Below, in pieces: positions 44,414-53,167 of a stretch of 64,000 nucleotides of DNA. The translations under genes and the position numbers were made by a program. Source of the DNA: Mahella sp. (GTDB taxonomy: Bacteria; Bacillota; Clostridia; Mahellales; Mahellaceae); the NCBI RefSeq assembly GCF_020054945.1, contig NZ_JAIHAU010000002.1:26579-90578 (forward strand). Reading direction: 5' to 3'. Every line of letters starts with the position of its first letter. Positions within the stretch are counted from its first letter, which is position 1. The notes beneath the pieces were generated by a model, which searched no databases, was not told where the DNA came from, and saw nothing but the letters and a program-made list of their open reading frames with translations.

Positions 44414-44654
44414 TAAACTATACGCAGAACTTACCAACAGGACGTTTTATATATTCCCATTTATACAGCGTACCAGTACAAGTAGCGATGAATTTTGCGA
44501 AAAGCTTCTAGTTAAACAAAAAGTTGTCGTAGTTCAAGCATCGCTTTCAGCACTAACGAGAAAAGCTTTGTGCTCCGTTTGTATACTTATTTTATGGATG
44601 TGCTTACTGAAACGCTTATGTATAAAAGGCTCGCGCCCAAAAAATACATGCGCT
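44414..44654 (+). pseudogene. Frameshifted C-terminal fragment of an AspC/PatA-type aminotransferase
   Basis: In one frame RTFYIFPFIQRTSTSSDEFC and EKLLVKQKVVVV match the intact aminotransferase at 14477-15661 (AFYVFPSIQRTGMSSEEFC). After a frameshift near 44535 the similarity continues in a second frame (TNEKSFVLRLYTYFMDVLTE against SGEGFIRCSYAYSIDALTE) and ends at a TAG. The N-terminal two thirds, including the PLP lysine, are gone. It is a relic. Confidence 0.8.
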
Positions 44655-44734
44655 AGCAAGCTGTAAAACGAAACCGTAGCAATATTTGATTGTAGCGGTT
44701 CCGTTTCCAGCAATAATGAGGCGAAATCTTGCTT

Positions 44735-45583
44735 TTAGCCTTTGAGACCGGTGGTTGCAATTCCTTCCACAAAATATTTTTGTGCTGAGAAGAATATAAC
44801 GATGCATGGCAGCATTGAAATAACAGTCATCGCCATTATTTGATTCCAATTTACTACCGATGTAGCATCAATAGACATCCTAAGCCCAAGTGATACAGTA
44901 TATTTACTCACGCTGTTTATATATATCAATGTATTTAGAAAGTCGTTCCACGTCCATATAAATTGGAATATTGCCATGGATATTATAGCTGGTATGCATA
45001 GAGGTATGGTGATTCTCAAAAGAATCTGAAACGAATTACAACCATCGATGACAGCCGATTCTTCAAGTTCTTTGGGCAAGCCTCGTAAAAATTGCACCAT
45101 CATAAACACAAAAAACGGCGCGGTGGCTAGCAAAGCAGGAATTATAAACGGTTTATAGCTATCTAACCAACCGAATCTATTGAATAGTATATACCTAGGT
45201 ATAAGTATAACCGAATCGGGCAACATTAATGTAGAAATCATGAGGGCAAATAAAACCTTCTTAAAGGGAAAATTAAATCTTGCAAAACCATAAGCTACCA
45301 CCGTCGACGACACGACAGTAAATATAACGGTAGGAACTACCATTATAAAAGTGTTTAAGAAAAATCTTCCGAAAGTATATTGGCCGGTACCTTTCCATCC
45401 ATTGATATAAGAATCCGTAACTACCCTAGATGGTATTAAATTCAGCGATTTGAATATATCTTCATTGGGCTTAAAAGAGGCTGAAACTACCCATAAAAGA
45501 GGGTATACCATAAGTAATGCAAATGCGATTAAAAATATATACGTAAATATAATTGAAACGTTTATTTTTTTTAAATCGTTCAT
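44735..45583 (-). CDS. CUT1 sugar ABC transporter permease (MalG/AraQ-like)
   Basis: This 282-residue membrane protein has six hydrophobic segments and an EAA-type loop (ELEESAVIDGCNSFQILLRI) that docks the ATPase. The final residues (GIATTGLKG) are typical of MalG-group permeases. Its start overlaps the stop of the upstream permease by 4 nt. No ATPase gene is present; CUT1 systems often share a common MsmK/UgpC-type ATPase. Confidence 0.93.
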   Translation of the reverse strand: MNDLKKINVSIIFTYIFLIAFALLMVYPLLWVVSASFKPNEDIFKSLNLIPSRVVTDSYINGWKGTGQYTFGRFFLNTFIMVVPTVIFTVVSSTVVAYGFARFNFPFKKVLFALMISTLMLPDSVILIPRYILFNRFGWLDSYKPFIIPALLATAPFFVFMMVQFLRGLPKELEESAVIDGCNSFQILLRITIPLCIPAIISMAIFQFIWTWNDFLNTLIYINSVSKYTVSLGLRMSIDATSVVNWNQIMAMTVISMLPCIVIFFSAQKYFVEGIATTGLKG

Positions 45584-46473
45584 ATAGATTGACCTCCGTC
45601 TTCATAATACGTCCACGATGAAGAAGTTTTAAATATTATTATTGTGACTACCATTATAAGTAAAAACTGAACCCATGAAAGAGCCGATGAGTAGCCCATT
45701 CTGAAATATTTGAACGCATTATCGTATATAAGCATGCTGTAGAGATACGTGGAATTCATAGGGCCTCCGGCAGTAATTACGAATGGTCCGGTGAATTCTT
45801 GGAAAGCGTTTATTGTCTGCATTACGAGGTTAAAGAACAAAACCGGCGAAAGCATGGGTAACGTTATAGAAAAAAACCTTCTAGCCCTTGAAGCTCCGTC
45901 TACCAACGCGGCCTCGTATAATTCATTTGGTATCTGCTTAAGGCCGGCTAAAAAGATTACCATAGACGAGCCAAACTGCCAAACTGCCAGAAGGCTTACC
46001 GTAAACAAAGCTATATCAGGGCTGCCCAACCAATCTACGCTGCCTATATTAAAAATTGATAAAAATTTATTTACTATTCCATCTTTCATGAACAAAAATC
46101 TCCATAGCACCGATACAGCAACGCTTCCACCAAATATAGATGGCAGATAATAAATAGTACGGAAAATATTAACGCCTTTTATCTTCATATTCAATATCAT
46201 AGCCACTATCAAAGCAAAAGCTAATTTCATCGGTACAGTCATAACTACATACAACAATGTATTAAAAAAAGACGTCCAGAAAAGCCTATCTTTTGTAAAC
46301 GCATATATATAATTACTTAGACCGCTAAAAGCAGGGGTTCCAGTAATACTGTATTCCGTGAATGAATATATAAAAGACATTATAAACGGATATAATTTAA
46401 ACAGAAGAAAGCCTATAATCCACGGACTTATATACAAAAGCCCTATATAGTCCTTTCTTTTATAACGTTTCAT
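45580..46473 (-). CDS. CUT1 sugar ABC transporter permease (MalF/AraP-like)
   Basis: This 297-residue protein has six membrane segments and the EAA loop NELYEAALVDGASRARRFFS. The N-terminal KDYIGLLYISPWIIGFLLF is the usual MalF-type start. It forms the heterodimeric channel with the next gene's product. It is separated from the binding-protein gene by a 92-nt gap containing a strong hairpin. Confidence 0.93.
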   Translation of the reverse strand: MKRYKRKDYIGLLYISPWIIGFLLFKLYPFIMSFIYSFTEYSITGTPAFSGLSNYIYAFTKDRLFWTSFFNTLLYVVMTVPMKLAFALIVAMILNMKIKGVNIFRTIYYLPSIFGGSVAVSVLWRFLFMKDGIVNKFLSIFNIGSVDWLGSPDIALFTVSLLAVWQFGSSMVIFLAGLKQIPNELYEAALVDGASRARRFFSITLPMLSPVLFFNLVMQTINAFQEFTGPFVITAGGPMNSTYLYSMLIYDNAFKYFRMGYSSALSWVQFLLIMVVTIIIFKTSSSWTYYEDGGQSI

Positions 46474-46518
46474 TTATGCACCATCCTTAAGTTTTAATAT
46501 AAATGCAATAAAGGAGCT

Positions 46519-46544
46519 ATTGGCCGGGAGTAAGCCCGGCCAAT
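46519..46544 (-). terminator. Intercistronic hairpin after the binding-protein gene
   Basis: ATTGGCCGGG and its exact reverse complement enclose a 6-nt loop, 21 nt after the stop codon of the solute-binding-protein gene and before the permeases. No U tract follows on the minus strand, so it more likely acts as a partial terminator or 3'-end stabiliser that raises the level of binding protein. Confidence 0.65.
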
Positions 46545-46565
46545 GTGATTTTTTAGCTTATCATA

Positions 46566-47906
46566 TTATTTTTGTTGATCCTTTAGCTCTGATAGCTTCT
46601 GCTCGAAGCGGCTTATAAGTTCGTCAGCGGCTTTTTCCGGCGTTAACTTTTGGTATGCCAATTCTTGTATAACATCTGTGCTTATCTTCTCCAGCTCCTG
46701 GTTTTGACTTATGCCGTTTTCGGGTTTTCCCATCATTTTTGTAGCATTGGTTGTCGCCTCGTTAAGCGCAGGATCCAGTAAGCCATTATCAACCAATATT
46801 TTGCGTGCTGTCTCCGTAGGTGGTAAGCCCCTTACATCTTTTAATATCTTGGCGGCTTCGGGATCGTTGAAAAACCAATTTATGAATTTAGCGGCTTCCT
46901 CGGCATTTTCGGAATTTTTGTTTATTGTAAGCAATTGCGAAGGCCTCACTATTATACCAGTATCCTTTGCATCTGGCGCTACGGGTATCATAGCGATACC
47001 AAGATTCTTTATATTTGCTTTGTTGACGTTATACATAGATGTCCAATTCCACAGCATCCCCAATTCACCATTTAACCACTTTGGGTTCTGTTCAGGCTTT
47101 CCTTGGAAAGGTGCACTTTCTGAAAAAGGTTGAATACCACCATTCTTGAATAGCTGATCGAGATATGTGAAAGCATCGGTAAGCACCTGCTTATCAAATC
47201 CTAAACTATAGTCATCATTTACCCAATAATTGCCGGTACGTTGTATGACATACGCTTTGACCATATAATACGATACAGTAGCATCGAAATTTAACAGATA
47301 AGCATTTTTATCCTTCTGATGAACTTGCTTTGCTGTTTCTGCCAAATTATCCCAATTCCATACGGTTTTATCATCTATACCATATTTGGCAAAGAAATCT
47401 TTATTATATAAAAGAGCAGAGGCATTTATGCCTGTCGGTAAGCCTATAAGTTTATCATTTAGGTAACTATATTGTTTTAGGAAATTTTGGTCAAATGTTG
47501 TTGTGTCTATGCTTTTTTGTTGGCTTAAGTCAGCAAAAAAATCGCCCTGTGCTGCTAACTCTGGTATCCAGGTTACATCTATCTGGATTATATCAGCTGC
47601 AGTATTGCCGCTCAACTGGGTGACCAGTTTTTGCAGATAACCGTCTATACCGCTGTATTCGGCGTCTATCTTTACATTGGGGTTCTTTTGCATGTAAAGG
47701 TCTATAGCATCGAGCGTGGCCTTATGGCGATCATCACCGCCCCACCACATGAAGCGCAGGGTCACATTTTTAGATTCATTCGATGAGGAATCGGTATTAT
47801 TATTAGACGATTCCTGGCTACTTTCATCGCTGCTGCATCCAACAAGTAGGGTCATACCTATTAGAACCACAAGTACCAAAGAAACAAATTTTTTGAAATT
47901 ATTCAT
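46566..47906 (-). CDS. Extracellular solute-binding lipoprotein, family 1 (sugar)
   Basis: This 446-residue lipoprotein (signal ending MTLLVGCSSDE) has a Ser/Asn-rich linker and the family 1 binding-protein fold: VTLRFMWWGGDDRHKATLDAI, IQIDVTWIPELAAQG and INASALLYNKDFFAKYG. It captures an oligosaccharide or sugar for the two permeases. The divergent YesN/YesM pair and the GH43 gene suggest a plant-glycan-derived ligand such as arabino- or xylo-oligosaccharide; that is inference. Confidence 0.93.
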   Translation of the reverse strand: MNNFKKFVSLVLVVLIGMTLLVGCSSDESSQESSNNNTDSSSNESKNVTLRFMWWGGDDRHKATLDAIDLYMQKNPNVKIDAEYSGIDGYLQKLVTQLSGNTAADIIQIDVTWIPELAAQGDFFADLSQQKSIDTTTFDQNFLKQYSYLNDKLIGLPTGINASALLYNKDFFAKYGIDDKTVWNWDNLAETAKQVHQKDKNAYLLNFDATVSYYMVKAYVIQRTGNYWVNDDYSLGFDKQVLTDAFTYLDQLFKNGGIQPFSESAPFQGKPEQNPKWLNGELGMLWNWTSMYNVNKANIKNLGIAMIPVAPDAKDTGIIVRPSQLLTINKNSENAEEAAKFINWFFNDPEAAKILKDVRGLPPTETARKILVDNGLLDPALNEATTNATKMMGKPENGISQNQELEKISTDVIQELAYQKLTPEKAADELISRFEQKLSELKDQQK

Positions 47907-47992
47907 AAAAACTCCTCCTTAAAAATTTTTGATTGATTACTTATAATATATCATTCACCTACAAACTTAAAAAGGAGCGCTATTTGATATAT

Positions 47993-48060
47993 GGTATCAT
48001 TAATTGGCTCAAAAATTATAAGGTATCATTTTTTGCATTATTCTGTTAAATCCTGATACC
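47993..48060. promoter_or_regulatory. Three GGTATCA motifs in the divergent control region
   Basis: GGTATCA occurs at 47993 and 48022 in the same orientation, 29 bp apart, and inverted (TGATACC) at 48054. They lie between the binding-protein gene and the yesN-like gene, where an AraC-type response regulator would be expected to bind. The binding protein is inferred, not shown. Confidence 0.45.
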
Positions 48061-48088
48061 AAATTGCCCTGCAAATTATCGTTTACTA

Positions 48089-48097
48089 TGCTATAAT
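48089..48097 (+). promoter_or_regulatory. Extended -10 promoter of the yesN-like gene
   Basis: TGCTATAAT matches the extended -10 form (TG, one base, TATAAT). The -35 region is weak, which fits regulation by a nearby activator. Confidence 0.5.
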
Positions 48098-48144
48098 AGC
48101 TTGTGTAGCTTTAATATAATAAGGCACTCAAAGGGGTGGTATTT

Positions 48145-48897
48145 ATGTATAAGTTGATCATCGTGGAGGATGAATATGAGATAAGGGTGGGCTTATCCAA
48201 TTATTTCCCATGGACAGAGATTGGTTTTGAGATAGCCGGTGAGTTCGAGAATGGCAAGCAAGCCTTTGAGTATATAATGAAACGTCATGTAGATGCTGTT
48301 TTGTGCGATATAAAAATGCCTATTATGTCAGGCATAGATCTTGCGAAACTTCTTTTTACAAATGGTATTGATGCTAAAATTGTTTTTATAAGCGGGTACA
48401 GAGAGTTCGAGTATGCCAGGCAAGCAATACAATATGGTGTTAAGGATTATATAGTAAAACCTACAAAATATGATGAAGTGATGGAGGTCTTCGGCAAAAT
48501 CAAAAGAGATCTGGATAATCAACGCTATCTTAAAACACAAGTATTGAATAATGGTCAAACTATTCCCGAAATAGATAAAGGAGAGGATATAATATCTATT
48601 GTCAAAAATTATATAAACGAAAACTATAAAGACGCTACGCTGGAGGATGCGGCTAAGATAGTCTATATAAATCCTTATTATTTGAGCAAGCTTTTCAAAC
48701 AAAAAACAGGGAAAAACTTTTCTGATTATCTAACTGAGGTAAAAATGGCTAAAGCAGCGCTTTTTTTGAAAAACCCTTTATACAAAGTATACGAGGTAGG
48801 GGACATGATAGGATATAAGAATCCTAAAAACTTTGCCAGGGCATTCAAGAAATATTATGGCAAATCGCCCAGCGAATATGTATCGTCTGATAAATAA
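48145..48897 (+). CDS. YesN-like response regulator with AraC-type DNA-binding domain
   Basis: This 250-residue protein has a receiver domain (IIVEDEYEIRVGLSNYF; phosphoacceptor Asp in DAVLCDIKMPIMSG; KPTKYDE) joined almost directly to a C-terminal AraC pair of helix-turn-helices (YINPYYLSKLFKQKTGKNF and VGDMIGYKNPKNFARAFKKY). It is short for YesN-type regulators because the long middle region is missing. I start at the ATG at 48145, with AAGGGGTGG before it, rather than the track's GTG. The cognate kinase follows 18 nt downstream and the sugar ABC operon diverges upstream, so those genes are its probable targets. Confidence 0.92.
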   Translation: MYKLIIVEDEYEIRVGLSNYFPWTEIGFEIAGEFENGKQAFEYIMKRHVDAVLCDIKMPIMSGIDLAKLLFTNGIDAKIVFISGYREFEYARQAIQYGVKDYIVKPTKYDEVMEVFGKIKRDLDNQRYLKTQVLNNGQTIPEIDKGEDIISIVKNYINENYKDATLEDAAKIVYINPYYLSKLFKQKTGKNFSDYLTEVKMAKAALFLKNPLYKVYEVGDMIGYKNPKNFARAFKKYYGKSPSEYVSSDK

Positions 48898-48915
48898 TCA
48901 AATTGGGATTTAAAT

Positions 48916-50658
48916 ATGGAAAAAATAAATCAAAAGTTTTTTGCTAAAAATGTGTTAATATCCACAATCCCCGTTATTATAGTGATTGCTATATTGGGTT
49001 CGTTTTCTATCGTTATAACAGAGCGATATGTCAAAGATGAGATAAATAAAAACAATATAATGATTTTAAAGCAAAACAGCGAGAATATAGAGCTTATGCT
49101 GGATGAAATGGATCAGGTTTACCTTACTTTCGGCATAAATACAGATGTGACACTGCATCTGAAAAGAATACTTAATACTTCTGCTTATTCTTTTGAAGAT
49201 ACATTGCAGCTTAATATAATAAAAAGTTTGCTGAATGCCACTTCATATTCAAAGCCATATATTCAATCCATATATATTTATTTTAATAATCCTAACGGAA
49301 ATTTTATAACAACATCGGAAGGAATGGTATCCTTAAATAATTACTTCGATAAAAGCTGGTTTGATGCCTTTAAAAATATGCCACGCAATGTATCGTTATG
49401 GACAGAAGTAAGGAATTTAAAATTATACGCTTGTGAACAAAAACCGGTAGAAGTACTTACCGTATATAAAAGAATCGGTTCACTTTATACTAATAAAAGC
49501 GATGGGGTGTTAGTATTAAATATATACTTGGATTATATTAAAGACTTCATCAATTCAGCGATCACTATACCGGGACAAAAAATACTTTTAATTGATAGAA
49601 ATGACAACCTTATATGCCAAAGCGATGACGGTAACTTTGTGAGTGGTGAAGACATTAGACAATACGAGGGTAACAACATAATATCGGAATTAAAATCAGA
49701 GGAGTATGATATAAGGTATATTTCTATAGTACCCAAAGCATACCTTTACCGAATTCCGCTTAAACTTCTGGATATCACTTTGTTTTTGCTTGTTTTCTCA
49801 TCCGTGACCATAATATTGCTTACATATCACACCACAAAGAAAAACTATGCCAATATTAGGAATATTATAAGCATAATAGACTCTGCCAATAATAACAGTA
49901 CCTTTCCGAACTTACCTACAGAATATAAGGACGAATACAGTTATATAACCTATAATATACTTAAAAATTTCATGGAACAAAACTATTTGAAAGTACAATT
50001 ATCAGAGAAAAAATACAAAATGCAGGCCATGGAGCTTTTAGCCCTTCAATCTCAGATAAATCCTCATTTTTTGTTCAATACTCTAGAAACAATTTATTTA
50101 AAGGTATTAGCTTTTACAGGCAAGCCTAACGAAGCTACAAAAATGATAGAAGATCTGTCTCAAATTTTGAAATATTCTCTCAGCAATCCAAGCGAAACCA
50201 TTACATTAAAGGAAGAACTTGAAAATACTATGTGTTATATAGATATATTAAAAATGCGCTATAAGGATAAATTTAATATAATATGGCAATACGATAACAG
50301 CTTGCTCTGCTGCAGGGTAATGAAGCTTATGTTTCAACCCCTCATTGAAAACGCCGTTTACCATGGTATAAAAGAGAAAGATGGAACAAGCACTATAAAA
50401 ATCAGAATAGATAAATACAACACAGAGATGAGGATAGCAGTAATAGATAATGGTATTGGAATAAGCAAGGAAAAACTTAAACAGATAAAGGAATCTCTGA
50501 AAAAAGAATTTGATTATTCTGAACACATTGGCCTTCTGAACATAAACGAAAGGCTTAAACTTATATATGGAAATAATTACTCTATAACGATTAGGAGTAA
50601 ATTTGGGATGGGAACAGCAATATATATAAAATTTCCATTATGGATTAAAGATAAATAA
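48916..50658 (+). CDS. YesM-like sensor histidine kinase
   Basis: This 580-residue membrane kinase has a first transmembrane segment near residues 15-35, a large extracellular sensing region of about 250 residues, a second membrane segment near 285-305 and a cytoplasmic His_kinase module. The phosphoacceptor is in LQSQINPHFLFNTLE; the ATP-binding lid shows LIENAVYHGIKEKDG and VIDNGIGISKEKL. Such LytS/YesM kinases respond to extracellular sugars, sometimes through a binding protein. It pairs with the yesN-like gene. Confidence 0.93.
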   Translation: MEKINQKFFAKNVLISTIPVIIVIAILGSFSIVITERYVKDEINKNNIMILKQNSENIELMLDEMDQVYLTFGINTDVTLHLKRILNTSAYSFEDTLQLNIIKSLLNATSYSKPYIQSIYIYFNNPNGNFITTSEGMVSLNNYFDKSWFDAFKNMPRNVSLWTEVRNLKLYACEQKPVEVLTVYKRIGSLYTNKSDGVLVLNIYLDYIKDFINSAITIPGQKILLIDRNDNLICQSDDGNFVSGEDIRQYEGNNIISELKSEEYDIRYISIVPKAYLYRIPLKLLDITLFLLVFSSVTIILLTYHTTKKNYANIRNIISIIDSANNNSTFPNLPTEYKDEYSYITYNILKNFMEQNYLKVQLSEKKYKMQAMELLALQSQINPHFLFNTLETIYLKVLAFTGKPNEATKMIEDLSQILKYSLSNPSETITLKEELENTMCYIDILKMRYKDKFNIIWQYDNSLLCCRVMKLMFQPLIENAVYHGIKEKDGTSTIKIRIDKYNTEMRIAVIDNGIGISKEKLKQIKESLKKEFDYSEHIGLLNINERLKLIYGNNYSITIRSKFGMGTAIYIKFPLWIKDK

Positions 50659-50678
50659 AAAGAAGGGAATTTGATATA

Positions 50679-51560
50679 ATGAAACGTGAAGAAATATACA
50701 TACGCGATCCATTTATAGTACCTGTTGACAATGAGCAAAAATATTATATGTTTGGTACCACCGATACAAACTGCTGGAATGATGAAAAAGCCACCGGATT
50801 CGATTATTATACAACAACGGATCTAGAAAGCTTTGAAGGCCCTTTTGAAGCATTTCGCCCGCCGAAAGACTTTGAATGGGACAGAAATTTTTGGGCTCCC
50901 GAAGTGCATTATTATAAAGGAAGGTACTATATGTTTGCATCTTTTATCACAAATGGGAAAAATAGATGTACGTATATACTATCTTCTGACAAAGTATCAG
51001 GCCCTTTTACGCCGTGGAGCTCAGGTCCGGTTACCCCAATGGCTTGGATGTGCCTTGACGGGACATTGTTTGTAGATGACGATGCGCAGCCCTGGCTTGT
51101 ATTCTGCCACGAATGGGTACAAGTATATGATGGGGAGATATGGGCTGTAAAATTGTCGGTAGATCTAAAAACCGCTGTAGATAAAAGCACATTTCTGTTT
51201 AAGGCTTCAGATGCGCCGTGGGCAAAAAGCATAAAAGTTAAAGATGGTCGCAAATGTTTTGTCACGGATGGCCCATATTTACATAGGACATCTAAAGGGG
51301 ACCTTATAATGCTATGGTCAAGTTTTACCGAAAACCATAATTATGCGATAGGTGTTGCTCATTCGGAGACCGGAAATATGCTTGGTCCGTGGATTAATGA
51401 AGATGTCCCTTTATTTTCGAATGATGGCGGCCATGGCATGATCTTCACTGCTTTTGATGGAAACCTAATGCTTGCACTACATGCCCCCAATAAAAGAGGT
51501 GTAGAAAGACCCATTTTTATTAAAATAAGGGAAATTGACGGTAGGCTAAATCTTTATTAG
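50679..51560 (+). CDS. Glycoside hydrolase family 43-like enzyme, cytoplasmic
   Basis: This 293-residue five-bladed beta-propeller protein has the general-base region YIRDPFIVPVDNEQKYYMF, NFWAPEVHYYKGRYYMFAS and the middle Asp in CLDGTLFVDDDAQPW. The position of the catalytic acid reads FVTDGPYLHR, with Asp where most GH43 enzymes have Glu. It has no signal peptide, so it would act on imported oligosaccharides. It follows the kinase gene by 20 nt and is probably in the yesNM operon. Arabinosidase or xylosidase activity is likely for the family, but the substrate is open. Confidence 0.85.
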   Translation: MKREEIYIRDPFIVPVDNEQKYYMFGTTDTNCWNDEKATGFDYYTTTDLESFEGPFEAFRPPKDFEWDRNFWAPEVHYYKGRYYMFASFITNGKNRCTYILSSDKVSGPFTPWSSGPVTPMAWMCLDGTLFVDDDAQPWLVFCHEWVQVYDGEIWAVKLSVDLKTAVDKSTFLFKASDAPWAKSIKVKDGRKCFVTDGPYLHRTSKGDLIMLWSSFTENHNYAIGVAHSETGNMLGPWINEDVPLFSNDGGHGMIFTAFDGNLMLALHAPNKRGVERPIFIKIREIDGRLNLY

Positions 51561-51741
51561 AATCTCTAAAAAGCGTAATTAATATTAAATACACCTTGTT
51601 GCTTTTTCATTTGAGTAGATGCAGAATAATAAGAGCTAGACTGGATCGTTAGTTGACATGGCACGTATTGAGGGCTATAATTTTGCTTATGTTAATTCTT
51701 GATATACATAAATAGATGCGATACAACGAAAGAGGCTACAT

Positions 51742-53166
51742 ATGGATGAAGCTCAGATAGATACCAAAAAAATATATGAACGCAGATGGTCTATACTTGT
51801 AGCTGTAATGCTGGGCAGCATAATGGCTCCTATAGATGGTAGCATAATGAATATAGCCATGCCTACATTAAGAGAGGTTTTCCACGCCCCGCTCGAGACT
51901 GTAAGCTGGGTATCAATGGCATATCTTTTGGTGGTCAGCAGCACGCTTCTCGCATTTGGTCGACTGGGTGATATCATAGGGTATAGGCGCATATATCAAA
52001 CCGGCCTTCTCATATTTACCGCATCATCGGCCGTATGCGGTTTCGCGTCCAACATAACGGCACTTATAGCCGGCCGTGTGGCACAAGCTATAGGAGGCGG
52101 CATGCTGCTGTCTATGGCTCCGGCTATATTGACGGCCGTCTTCCCTCCTAACGACCGCGGCAAGGCGCTGGGCATAAACGCCATGTCGGTAGCAGTAGGC
52201 TTGGCCATAGGACCGAGCCTGGGCGGATTTCTCGTATCAACGCTGGGTTGGGAATATATCTTTTTTATAAACGTGCCCATCGGTATTGCAGCCTTCATAT
52301 TAGCACAACTGTTTTTGCCCAGAAATTCTGTGCGACGCGATGAACGCTTTGATGCTATCGGCGCCGTGCTGGCATTTTGCCTGTTATTTTCTTTGCTTTT
52401 GTACATAAACCGTGGTAGCCAATGGGGTTGGATCTCCTTGATAGGCATTACAACATTGAGCATAGCAGTCATATCATTTATAGCATTGATCCTGCTGGAA
52501 AGCCGCCAATCCGAGCCAATGCTCGATTTGTCGCTATTTAAGATACGGCTGTTTACCGCAGGTACAGCCAGCACGCTTCTAAATTTCAGCGCACAGTATA
52601 TAATGACGTTTTTAACGCCGTTCTACCTGACGCAAAAGGGCCTGCCGCCCAGTACAGCCGGCGCTGTGATGACAGCCTTCCCCGCAGTCATGCTGGTGAT
52701 GGCGCCTGTAAGCGGTGCGCTATCCGATCGACTAGGGGCTAGAGGACTCAGCACACTAGGTGCCGCCATAAGCGCGTTCGGTATATTCCTGATGTCCACA
52801 CTGACGCTGGATAGCCCTATATGGCGCATAACTCTCAACCTGGCTGTATTCGGCATAGGCAACGGCTTATTCCAATCGCCCAACAACAGCTCAGTAATGG
52901 GCAGCGTGCCGCGCGACCGTTTGGGGATAGCTTCTTCATTCCTCGCCACCATGCGCAATGTCGGTATGGTAATGGGCATAGCTATAGGCGGTGCCGTATT
53001 CTCAAGCCTAAGCCAATATTTTACTGCTCGGCTCAACCTCACCGGCATCGCCCTTCAAGATACCGCCTTCATGTACGCTATACGAATAGCATATATGACA
53101 GGAATGGCGCTGGATATACTATGCGTGGTAACATCAGCCATACGTGGCAAGCATAACGTTGCTTAG
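51742..53166 (+). CDS. MFS exporter, DHA2 (EmrB/QacA) family
   Basis: This 474-residue membrane protein has about 14 hydrophobic segments. Motif A (FGRLGDIIGYRRIYQTGLLI), the LDxSIMNIAMPTL-like GSIMNIAMPTL in the first segment and the motif C-like MSVAVGLAIGPSLGGFLVS identify a proton-driven drug-efflux transporter. It stands alone and converges with the threonine aldolase gene; the two stop codons lie one base apart with no visible terminator. Confidence 0.9.
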   Translation: MDEAQIDTKKIYERRWSILVAVMLGSIMAPIDGSIMNIAMPTLREVFHAPLETVSWVSMAYLLVVSSTLLAFGRLGDIIGYRRIYQTGLLIFTASSAVCGFASNITALIAGRVAQAIGGGMLLSMAPAILTAVFPPNDRGKALGINAMSVAVGLAIGPSLGGFLVSTLGWEYIFFINVPIGIAAFILAQLFLPRNSVRRDERFDAIGAVLAFCLLFSLLLYINRGSQWGWISLIGITTLSIAVISFIALILLESRQSEPMLDLSLFKIRLFTAGTASTLLNFSAQYIMTFLTPFYLTQKGLPPSTAGAVMTAFPAVMLVMAPVSGALSDRLGARGLSTLGAAISAFGIFLMSTLTLDSPIWRITLNLAVFGIGNGLFQSPNNSSVMGSVPRDRLGIASSFLATMRNVGMVMGIAIGGAVFSSLSQYFTARLNLTGIALQDTAFMYAIRIAYMTGMALDILCVVTSAIRGKHNVA

Positions 53167-53167
53167 G

